From the NCBI GenBank assembly GCA_964635065.1, contig CAZWMK010000019.1, positions 1 through 26,802 of the forward strand: 26,802 nt of DNA, given 5' to 3'. A program made the position numbers and the translations under genes. This document shows, piece by piece, positions 1-6,522 of the stretch. The notes under the pieces were generated by a model that saw nothing but the letters and a program-made list of their open reading frames with translations, was not told the DNA's origin and did no database searches. Position 1 is the first letter of the stretch; the number at the start of each line of letters is the position of its first letter. The DNA comes from CAZWMK01 sp964635065 (GTDB lineage: Bacteria; Pseudomonadota; Alphaproteobacteria; Sphingomonadales; Sphingomonadaceae).

Positions 1-530
1 ATGTAGTTGAATTCCAGGAAGCTCAGCGACTGTTCGCGGTCGAGGCGCAGTTTGACCGAGTCGAAACTGAGCATGCGATTGATCGAGAAATATCGGCCGA
101 TGTCGCGCAGGAAGGGAATATATTCCAGCGTGTCGAGCCATTCGGCGTTGTCGAGCATGATGGCGTCGGTCGGGCCGTCGCCAAAGGTCAGAAAACGCTC
201 GAAGATGCGCTTGATCGAGGCAACATTGGCCGCAATCATATCATTGTCGAGCAGCTTGCGCGCCTCATCCTTGAAACTGGGGTCGCCGATCTTGCCGGTG
301 CCGCCGCCCATCAGCACGATGGGCTTGTGGCCGGTCTGTTGCATGCGGCGCAGCATCATGATCTGCACAAGGCTGCCGACGTGCAGCGAAGGCGCCGTCG
401 GGTCGAACCCGATATAGCCGACAACGATTTCCTTCGCGGCGCGCGCATCAAGCGCAGCCGCGTCGGTCATCTGGTGAATATAGCCGCGTTCGTCTAGGAC
501 ACGGAGGAGGTCTGAAGCGTAGCTGGTCAT
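1..530 (-). CDS. tyrS: Tyrosyl-tRNA synthetase, 5' part (3' end outside window)
   Basis: This cytoplasmic enzyme charges tRNA-Tyr with tyrosine. The minus-strand reading from ATG at 530 gives a protein beginning MTSYASDLLRVLDERGYIHQ. It contains the class I HIGH-type signature in the form FDPTAPSLHVGSL, followed by MGGGTGKIGDPS and the stretch LTFGDGPTDAIMLDNAEW, all typical of bacterial TyrRS. About 176 codons are present. The KMSKS loop and the S4-like C-terminal domain must lie beyond position 1. It is divergent from anmK with only 31 bases between the start codons, a neighbourhood I recall from other alphaproteobacteria. No good Shine-Dalgarno is visible before the ATG. Confidence 0.95.
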   Translation of the reverse strand, partial: MTSYASDLLRVLDERGYIHQMTDAAALDARAAKEIVVGYIGFDPTAPSLHVGSLVQIMMLRRMQQTGHKPIVLMGGGTGKIGDPSFKDEARKLLDNDMIAANVASIKRIFERFLTFGDGPTDAIMLDNAEWLDTLEYIPFLRDIGRYFSINRMLSFDSVKLRLDREQSLSFLEFNY

Positions 531-561
531 GATGGCCCGCGCTTAGCATGGGAGAAGCGCT

Positions 562-1680
562 ATGGGTAGGCCGATGCGACATGCGGTCGGTCTGATGTCG
601 GGCACGTCGATGGACGCGATCGACGCGGCGCTCGTCGAAACCGACGGTGCGGGCCATGTGTGGCCAGTTGCGGGGATCAGCCTGCCTTATGATCCGGCTT
701 TTCGCGCCGAATTGCGGGCGGTGATGGCGGATGCGCTGACGATGGCGTCTCCCGTGATGACGCCAGCCATCGCCGCCGTTGAACGACGGCAGACGTACAT
801 GCACGCACAGGCCGTGCGGGCGCTTGTCGCGCAGGCCGGTGTGACGCCCGATATCATCGGCTTTCATGGCCAGACCATCGCCCACCGCCCCGAACGCGGC
901 TGGACATGGCAGATCGGCGACGGTGCGCTTTTGGCACGGTTGACTGGCGTGCCCGTGGTCAATGATTTCCGCAGCGCCGACGTCGCGGCCGGCGGCCATG
1001 GCGCACCATTGGTGCCGGCCTATCATGCCGCGCTCGCTGAACCCTTGCGCGAGGTGCCCGGGCTGGGCTGTCGGCAGGCGGTGGCGGTGCTCAACCTTGG
1101 CGGGGTGGGGAATGTCACATGGATCGGCCCGGTCGATGGCGATGTCATTGCCTTTGATACCGGGCCGGCCAATGCGCTGATCGACGACTGGATTCACATG
1201 CACAGTGGCGCAAGCCATGACGAGGGCGGTGCTGTGGCGGCGACAGGCCGTGTTGATCAAGCGGTTCTGGCGGACATGCTCGACAAGCCGTGGTTCGATG
1301 TGCCGCCGCCGAAATCGCTCGACCGCCATGATTTCTCGCTTGATGCCGTGCGGACGCTGTCTTTCGCTGACGGGGCGGCGACGCTGACGGCCTTTACAGC
1401 TGCTACCGTGGCGCGTGCCTTCAGGCATCTGCCCGAAGCGCCAGCGCGTCTGCTGGTGACGGGGGGCGGGCGGCACAATGCGACCCTGATGGCGATGCTG
1501 CGCGAAATGCTGGGGATCGAGGTGATGCCAGTCGAATCGGTCGGCTGGTGTGGCGATCTCATGGAGGCGGAGGCCTTTGCCTATCTCGCCGTGCGTTCGC
1601 TTGAATCTTTGCCGTTGTCCTGGCCGGGAACGACCGGTGTGCCTGCGCCGCAGACGGGCGGGAGGCTGCACCGGCCATGA
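562..1680 (+). CDS. anmK: Anhydro-N-acetylmuramic acid kinase
   Basis: The enzyme opens and phosphorylates 1,6-anhydro-MurNAc to MurNAc-6-phosphate during cytoplasmic recycling of peptidoglycan. The 372-residue length is normal for the family. Signatures in order are GLMSGTSMDAID (residues 10-21, phosphate-binding loop), GFHGQT (100-105), NDFRSADVAAGGHGAPLVP (134-152), LNLGGVGN (178-185), FDTGPANALIDDW (198-210) and, near the C-terminus, LVTGGGRHN. ATG at 562 is chosen because GGAGA lies 5-6 bases upstream. A second in-frame ATG at 574 would shorten it by four residues. It is divergent from tyrS and convergent with the following hydrolase, so it appears to be a single-gene unit. Confidence 0.95.
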   Translation: MGRPMRHAVGLMSGTSMDAIDAALVETDGAGHVWPVAGISLPYDPAFRAELRAVMADALTMASPVMTPAIAAVERRQTYMHAQAVRALVAQAGVTPDIIGFHGQTIAHRPERGWTWQIGDGALLARLTGVPVVNDFRSADVAAGGHGAPLVPAYHAALAEPLREVPGLGCRQAVAVLNLGGVGNVTWIGPVDGDVIAFDTGPANALIDDWIHMHSGASHDEGGAVAATGRVDQAVLADMLDKPWFDVPPPKSLDRHDFSLDAVRTLSFADGAATLTAFTAATVARAFRHLPEAPARLLVTGGGRHNATLMAMLREMLGIEVMPVESVGWCGDLMEAEAFAYLAVRSLESLPLSWPGTTGVPAPQTGGRLHRP

Positions 1681-1693
1681 TTGTCGGACAGTA

Positions 1694-2341
1694 TCAGCGT
1701 CCGCTGGCGAGCCGCATGTCGAGATAGCGGTCGACCGAGCCCATCATCTGAACCATTTCATTTTCGAAGAAATGGTTCGCACCCTCGATCACGTCATAAT
1801 CGATGGTGATGTGCTTTTGCGTCTTGAGCTTGTCGACAAGCTTCTGCACGGCGGCGGCCTGCACGACTTCGTCCGCCGATCCTTGCACGATCAGACCCGA
1901 TGAGGGGCAGGGGGCGAGGAAGCCGAAATCATACATGTTGGCGGGCGGTGCAATCGAGATGAATCCCTTGATTTCCGGGCGGCGCATCAGAAGCTGCATG
2001 CCGATCCATGCGCCAAAGCTGAAACCGGCAACCCAGGTCACGGGCGCTTCGGGATTGAATTGCTGCATCCAGTCAAGCGCAGATGCCGCATCCGACAGTT
2101 CGCCGATGCCGTTGTCGAATTCGCCCTGGCTGCGGCCAACACCGCGGAAGTTGAAGCGCAGCGTTGCAAAGCCGCGCTTGGTGAAGGTCTGATAAAGTGC
2201 CTGCACGATGCGGTTGTTCATCGTGCCGCCGCCCTGCGGGTGCGGATGCAGGATCATCGCCAACGGCGCACGCGGACGGGTGGCGGGCTGATAGCGGCCT
2301 TCAAGACGGCCTTCGGGGCCTGCAAAGATGACTTCGGGCAT
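1694..2341 (-). CDS. Alpha/beta hydrolase, YpfH/dienelactone-hydrolase-like
   Basis: This is a predicted soluble serine hydrolase of 215 residues; the substrate is unknown. The protein starts MPEVIFAGPEGRLEGRY and has the family's HPHPQGGGTMNN oxyanion-loop region, LRFNFRGVGRSQG after strand 3, the nucleophile elbow GFSFGAW (serine in G-x-S-x-G), and ANHFF carrying the probable catalytic histidine. An acidic residue in VQGSADEVV fits the third triad position. The reading frame stays open for 52 more codons upstream, but that extension does not resemble the family. ATG at 2341 is preceded by GGAAAC and is preferred. The neighbouring cysteine desulfurase gene is divergent, so both promoters lie in 2342-2439. 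Confidence 0.88.
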   Translation of the reverse strand: MPEVIFAGPEGRLEGRYQPATRPRAPLAMILHPHPQGGGTMNNRIVQALYQTFTKRGFATLRFNFRGVGRSQGEFDNGIGELSDAASALDWMQQFNPEAPVTWVAGFSFGAWIGMQLLMRRPEIKGFISIAPPANMYDFGFLAPCPSSGLIVQGSADEVVQAAAVQKLVDKLKTQKHITIDYDVIEGANHFFENEMVQMMGSVDRYLDMRLASGR

Positions 2342-2406
2342 CCGGTTTCCAAACAAAAGAGCAAGGCTTGCCAATCGCGCCACAGGTGCGCGAATGTGAT
2401 TGGGTC

Positions 2407-2434
2407 TATATATGGTTGCTGACCAGAACTGCAA
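2407..2434 (-). promoter_or_regulatory. Candidate promoter for the alpha/beta hydrolase
   Basis: On the minus strand, TTGCAG (2434-2429) is followed after 16 bases by TATATA (2412-2407), close to the sigma-70 consensus. It would give a leader of about 60 bases before the ATG at 2341. The leader includes a 6-bp perfect stem (2375-2380 with 2388-2393). The assignment rests on box similarity only. Confidence 0.35.
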
Positions 2435-2439
2435 CATCA

Positions 2440-3549
2440 ATGGAATCGCCCCGCGTGGACACTGCTGCCACTTATCTCGACTGGAATGCCACCGCACCGA
2501 TGGACGCGGCGGCCATCGATGCCATGACAGACGCCGCGCGGCGCTGGGGCAATCCGTCGTCCGTGCATGGCGAGGGGCGGCGGGCCAAGGCGATGCTGGA
2601 GGCCGCGCGCCGGGATGTCGCCAATGCCCTGGGCGTCCAGCCCGAGGCTGTGATCTTCACAAGCGGAGGCACCGAATCCCTGGGCCTGGCCCTGAACGGT
2701 GCGGCATGCGGGGCGCGGATCGTGTCCGACGTGGAACATGATGCCGTGCTGCGGCAGGCGGCAGGGGCGCATATCTGCCCTGTCACTGCGGATGGTGTCC
2801 TCGACCTTGAGGCGCTTGAGCGGCTTCTGGTCGAGGTTGAGGGGCCGCCTTTGCTGGCGCTGATGCACGCCAACAATGAAACCGGCGCGATCCAGCCAGT
2901 CGAAGATGCCGCCGTGATGGTGCGTGCGGCGGGCGGGCGCCTGCTCGCCGATTGCGTGCAGACGGCAGGAAAGCTCAGGATGCCGTCTGCTGATTTCATC
3001 GCCGTGTCGGCGCACAAGCTGGGTGGCCCGCCGGGGGTGGGCGCACTTGTCGCGCGCTGCCTCGACGGGTTGGAGGCGGTGCAAAAAGGGGGTGGGCAGG
3101 AACGCGGCTATCGCGCGGGCACCGAGAATCTGCCCGGCATTGCGGGGTTCGCCGCAGCCCTGGCCGCGCGTGCCGCCGATCGTTGCTGGCTTGACCGCGT
3201 TGCTGGCCTGCGCGCGGCCATGGAAAGCCGCCTGCGCGATATTGCCCCTGATGTCGTGATTGCGGCGGCAGGGGTCGAAAGGCTTGCGACAACCAGCGCC
3301 ATTCGCCTGCCCGGTGTCGTCGCATCGACCCAGCTGATTGCGCTCGATCTGGCTGGCATCCGTGTTTCCAGCGGCGCGGCCTGTTCTTCCGGCAAGGTCA
3401 GGGCCAGCCATGTTCTGTCCGCCATGGGCTGGAGCGCCGAAACGGCGTCTGAAACCATCCGGGTGTCGATGGGCTGGACGACGACAGAAGACGATGTTGC
3501 CCGTTTCATCGAGGCTTGGGCGAAACTTGCAGCGCGGCGCGGCAAGTGA
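2440..3549 (+). CDS. Cysteine desulfurase, NifS/IscS-like (first of two)
   Basis: This PLP enzyme takes sulfur from cysteine as a persulfide for Fe-S cluster or thio-cofactor synthesis. From ATG 2440 it is 369 residues. Class V aminotransferase features are YLDWNATAP (12-20), FTSGGTESLGLALNG (73-87), His100 for PLP stacking, HANNETGA (143-150), the PLP lysine Lys193 in SAHKLGGPPGVGAL, KGGGQERGYRAGTEN (216-230), and the catalytic Cys315 in SSGAACSSGKVRASHVL. All key residues are kept, so it should be active. No clear Shine-Dalgarno precedes 2440; GTG at 2455 is an alternative start. Its stop overlaps the next gene's start by four bases, implying translational coupling with a second desulfurase and a ferredoxin. 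Confidence 0.92.
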   Translation: MESPRVDTAATYLDWNATAPMDAAAIDAMTDAARRWGNPSSVHGEGRRAKAMLEAARRDVANALGVQPEAVIFTSGGTESLGLALNGAACGARIVSDVEHDAVLRQAAGAHICPVTADGVLDLEALERLLVEVEGPPLLALMHANNETGAIQPVEDAAVMVRAAGGRLLADCVQTAGKLRMPSADFIAVSAHKLGGPPGVGALVARCLDGLEAVQKGGGQERGYRAGTENLPGIAGFAAALAARAADRCWLDRVAGLRAAMESRLRDIAPDVVIAAAGVERLATTSAIRLPGVVASTQLIALDLAGIRVSSGAACSSGKVRASHVLSAMGWSAETASETIRVSMGWTTTEDDVARFIEAWAKLAARRGK

Positions 3550-4679
3550 CCATCTATCTCGATTATCAGGCCACAACGCCGGTCGATCCCGAGGTGCAGG
3601 CGGCAATGGCGCCTTTCATGGCCGCGCATTTTGCCAACCCGCACAGCAGCCATGCTTCGGGGCGGGTGGCGCGGGCAGCGGTCGAGGCTGCACGGGCAGA
3701 GGTCGCGGGCTTGATCGGCGCTCCTGATGACCGGTTGATTTTCACCAGTGGTGCGACCGAATCGAACAATCTGGCGATCAAGGGGCTGGTCCTGGCCAGC
3801 CCGTCTGCCCGGCGACGTATTGTGACGGTTGCGACCGAGCATAGCTGTGTGCTGGAAAGCGCGCGCTACATGGCCTCGCTTGGTGCACCGCTGACCATCT
3901 TGCCGGTGATGGCAAACGGTCTGATCGACATGGCCGATGTCCATGCCGCCATGGGCGAGGATGTGGCACTGGTGTCGGTCATGCTCGTCAACAATGAAAT
4001 CGGCGTGATTCAACCGATCCGCGAGATTGCGCGCCTTGCCCATCAGGCAGGTGCGCGAGTTCATGTCGATGCGGCGCAAGCCTATGGCAAGCTGCCAGTC
4101 GATGTAGCGGCCGACGGCATCGACCTGTTGTCGATCTCGGGTCACAAGATATATGGACCGAAGGGTGTGGGCGCGCTTTATGTCCGCAACGGGATCGAAC
4201 TTGTGCCATTGCTGCATGGCGGCGGGCAGGAAGGGCCGGGACTGCGTTCCGGAACGCTCGCGCCCGCGCTTTGTGTGGGTCTTGGTGCCGCCGCGCGCAT
4301 TGCCGGTCAGCGGATGGCCAATGATCATGCCCATGTTGAAGCCCTGTGGACGCGCTTTGTCGAGCGGCTGGACCCCACGGCCATCGTCCATGGCGATCGC
4401 ACCGCCCGTTGGCGCGGCAACATCAATATCCGGTTCGAGGGTGTCGACGGCACACGGCTGGTAAAGCGGTTGCGCGGTATCGATATATCAAGCGGTGCGG
4501 CCTGCGCGGCACAGGCTGGCCGGCTCAGCCATGTTTTGGGCGCATTGGGTCTGGATAAACGCGCCGTGACGGGAGCGCTGCGGATCGGCTGGGGCCGGTT
4601 CAGCACGGCTGCCGACATTGATGTGGCGGCCGACCGGATCAACCGGGCGGTCTCGGATTTGAGAGCAAAGGCAATATGA
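3546..4679 (+). CDS. Cysteine desulfurase, NifS/IscS-like (second of two)
   Basis: This second PLP-dependent desulfurase is clearly diverged from its upstream neighbour. With GTG 3546 as start it is 377 residues and begins TIYLDYQATTPVDPEV after the initiator. The GTG overlaps the previous stop as GTGA, and the desulfurase homology starts exactly there; an ATG ten codons upstream would add non-homologous residues. Key residues are FTSGATESNNLAIKG (66-80), His99 in ATEHSCVLE, VNNEIGVIQPI (148-158), Lys201 in SGHKIYGPKGVGALY, HGGGQEGPGLRSGT (224-237) and the catalytic Cys320 in SSGAACAAQAGRLSHVL. Its own stop overlaps the ferredoxin start as ATGA. It probably supplies sulfur to Fe-S assembly; its division of labour with the first enzyme is unknown. 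Confidence 0.92.
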   Translation: MTIYLDYQATTPVDPEVQAAMAPFMAAHFANPHSSHASGRVARAAVEAARAEVAGLIGAPDDRLIFTSGATESNNLAIKGLVLASPSARRRIVTVATEHSCVLESARYMASLGAPLTILPVMANGLIDMADVHAAMGEDVALVSVMLVNNEIGVIQPIREIARLAHQAGARVHVDAAQAYGKLPVDVAADGIDLLSISGHKIYGPKGVGALYVRNGIELVPLLHGGGQEGPGLRSGTLAPALCVGLGAAARIAGQRMANDHAHVEALWTRFVERLDPTAIVHGDRTARWRGNINIRFEGVDGTRLVKRLRGIDISSGAACAAQAGRLSHVLGALGLDKRAVTGALRIGWGRFSTAADIDVAADRINRAVSDLRAKAI

Positions 4680-5011
4680 CGCGGGTCAGATTTGTTTCAG
4701 CCGATGGGCGCACGCAGCTTGATGTCGAGGCGGCGGCGGGCAGTTGCCTGCTGGATGTCGCGCAGGCGCATGGTCAGCCGCTTGAGGGCGCATGCGAAGG
4801 GGCAATGGCCTGTTCGACCTGTCATGTCATCATTGCGCCAGCCGATTTTGCCAAACTGCCACCTGCCAGCGCCCATGAAGAAGACATGCTGGATTTCGCT
4901 TTCGGTGTCAGCCGGACGTCGCGCCTTGCCTGCCAGATCATCCTGACCGAGGAACTGGATACGCTGGAAGTGCAGATGCCGCTTGGCAGTCTCAACATGC
5001 AAAGCCGCTGA
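4676..5011 (+). CDS. [2Fe-2S] ferredoxin, adrenodoxin/ISC type
   Basis: This 111-residue soluble electron carrier has cluster ligands Cys40, Cys46, Cys49 and Cys86. The arrangement C-x5-C-x2-C then a distant C, within CEGAMACSTCHVI and RLACQI, is the vertebrate/ISC-type ferredoxin pattern rather than the plant type. ISC-type ferredoxins give electrons for Fe-S assembly or to cytochromes P450. The ATG overlaps the stop of the second cysteine desulfurase (ATGA), and that coupling favours a role in Fe-S biogenesis. No IscU, IscA, HscA/B or IscR gene is in the window, so this is not a classical isc operon. The next gene, proC, starts 46 bases later and may be transcribed with it. Confidence 0.92.
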   Translation: MTRVRFVSADGRTQLDVEAAAGSCLLDVAQAHGQPLEGACEGAMACSTCHVIIAPADFAKLPPASAHEEDMLDFAFGVSRTSRLACQIILTEELDTLEVQMPLGSLNMQSR

Positions 5012-5057
5012 TCGCTGTCCGATTGGCCTTTTGGGGAAACTTGGCTAAAGGCCGGTC

Positions 5058-5894
5058 ATGACTGACCTTCACGATATCGAAAGCCTGTGGCTCCTGGGGT
5101 GTGGCAACATGGGCAGTGCGCTGCTCGATGGCTGGATTGCGGGCGGCCTGCGTCCTGCTGCTGTCACGGTCATTGATCCCGCAATGCCGTCCTTGCCGGA
5201 GGGCGTGACATTTGTGGCCACGCTGCCGGAGGACGGCGCGCCGCAAATCCTGATTGCAGCGGTCAAGCCGCAGGTGGCACAGGCGATCCTGAAGCCGCTC
5301 AGCCCGCGCATGGCCGCCGGGGGGACGCTGCTTTTGTCGATCATGGCGGGCATCGATTGCGACAGCCTGCGTGCCATGAGCGGCGCGGCCCATATCGTGC
5401 GCGCCATGCCGAACACCCCGGCGCGAGTGGGCAAGGGCGTGACCGGTCTTTGGGCCGATGGTGCCGGAGCGGTGGATCGCAGCCAGGCCGAAGCCCTGAT
5501 GCGCGCCGCGGGCAGCGTGGTATGGCTGGACAGCGAAGATCAGTTTGACGCGCTGACTGCTGTTTCCGGTTCGGGACCGGCCTACGTCTTTCATTTCATC
5601 GAAGCGCTGACGGCAGCCGGGGTCGCTGCCGGGCTGGCGCCAGCACTGGCCGAGGCACTGGCGCGCGGCACGGTTTTTGGCGCGTCCACCCTTGCAGAGA
5701 CCAGTGGTACGTCTGCCGCCGAACTGCGGCGGCAGGTGACCAGTCCCAACGGAACGACAGCGGCGGGACTGGCGGCGCTCGATGGCGATGCGCATGCCCT
5801 GACCGCCCTGCTGCAACAGACGGTCGATGCGGCGGCTGCACGCTCGCGCGCACTGGCCGCAGAGGCGCGTGCTTCAGTCGAGCGTGCGCTGTAA
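5058..5894 (+). CDS. proC: Pyrroline-5-carboxylate reductase
   Basis: The enzyme catalyses the last step of proline synthesis, the NAD(P)H-dependent reduction of pyrroline-5-carboxylate in the cytoplasm. The protein has 278 residues, the usual length. It shows the Rossmann loop GCGNMGSALLDGW (14-26), AAVKPQVA (67-74), RAMPNTPARVGKG (115-127), and the P5CR signature region with TAVSGSGPAYVF (167-178) and VTSPNGTTAAGL (227-238). AAAGG about eight bases before ATG 5058 supports the start. Its last 21 bases overlap the 3' end of the convergent marR-type gene. Confidence 0.95.
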   Translation: MTDLHDIESLWLLGCGNMGSALLDGWIAGGLRPAAVTVIDPAMPSLPEGVTFVATLPEDGAPQILIAAVKPQVAQAILKPLSPRMAAGGTLLLSIMAGIDCDSLRAMSGAAHIVRAMPNTPARVGKGVTGLWADGAGAVDRSQAEALMRAAGSVVWLDSEDQFDALTAVSGSGPAYVFHFIEALTAAGVAAGLAPALAEALARGTVFGASTLAETSGTSAAELRRQVTSPNGTTAAGLAALDGDAHALTALLQQTVDAAAARSRALAAEARASVERAL

Positions 5895-6371
5895 TTCCAG
5901 AACCATCTCCCGGTCCTCGGGCTGGATCAGGCCAGTCAGAACTTGCCAGAAACCGCCGACCGCCTGTTGTCCGGCGGCGGTATAGGCATCTGCCATGCTG
6001 TGGCGAAGACAGTCGAACAGCTGCGTTTCAAGCGCACGGCCACCTTCGGTCAAGTGCAGGTGCCGCTGACGGCGGTCACGCTCGCCGACACGCTGGGTGA
6101 CAAGCGCGCGCGTCTGCAATTCGCCCAAGACCCGGCTCAGCGACTGTTTGGTGATGCCAAGGAGGTGCAGTAATTCACTGACGGTCAGCCCCGGCTTGCG
6201 CGCGATGAAATAAAGCGCACGGTGATGCGCGCGGCCCAGCCCCTGTTCATCAAGCAGGGCATCGGCGTGCCGGATCATGCTGGCATAACCGAAATATAAA
6301 AGTTCGATACCGCGCCTGACTTCGGCTTCGCGCAGGAACAGCGCGCTTGGCATCAAGGGAAGGTCTGTCAT
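5874..6371 (-). CDS. MarR-family transcriptional regulator
   Basis: This is a 165-residue winged-helix DNA-binding protein, expected to act as a dimer. The helix-turn-helix spans about residues 62-90 (LTVSELLHLLGITKQSLSRV). The wing, with GERDRRQRHLHLTEGG, lies around 96-111, and the flanking N- and C-terminal helices form the dimer interface. No cysteine-based redox switch stands out, and the ligand is unknown. It is divergent from the polysaccharide export gene, with 151 bases between the start codons. An imperfect palindrome at 6402-6413 in that gap is a plausible operator, so it may control itself, the export gene, or both. Its 3' end overlaps proC by 21 bases in antisense. Confidence 0.9.
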   Translation of the reverse strand: MTDLPLMPSALFLREAEVRRGIELLYFGYASMIRHADALLDEQGLGRAHHRALYFIARKPGLTVSELLHLLGITKQSLSRVLGELQTRALVTQRVGERDRRQRHLHLTEGGRALETQLFDCLRHSMADAYTAAGQQAVGGFWQVLTGLIQPEDREMVLELQRTLD

Positions 6372-6401
6372 GCTTATGCCTATCCCGTAATATCATGTCG
6401 C

Positions 6402-6413
6402 TATCAATTGGTA
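6402..6413. promoter_or_regulatory. Candidate MarR operator
   Basis: TATCAATTGGTA reads nearly the same on both strands: 10 of 12 positions are self-complementary around a CAATTG core. It lies 31 bases upstream of the marR-type start codon in the divergent intergenic region. The assignment is by position and symmetry only. Confidence 0.35.
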
Positions 6414-6522
6414 TTTTAAGCGGTTCTGGTCACTTTCGCTTGGTTTTCCGCGGCAATGCGCAGTTGACCATGGTGCGGGAGTGTCTTTATTAGCGGTCGA
6501 CTTTTTCTGGAGCGGACTGGCA

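Noticed and set aside
7..417. Open frame of 136 codons on the plus strand at the window edge.
   Set aside because: It is antisense to the tyrS coding sequence, whose product shows clear TyrRS motifs; the plus-strand product is Ser/Arg-rich with no family resemblance.
448..1671. A 407-codon open frame on the minus strand opposite anmK.
   Set aside because: AnmK motifs run throughout the plus strand. The minus product is rich in Arg, His and Gln, typical of a GC-rich shadow frame.
2437..4391. Long minus-strand open frames opposite the two cysteine desulfurases.
   Set aside because: Both plus-strand genes carry complete catalytic motifs; the opposite frames have no recognisable domain or ribosome-binding site.
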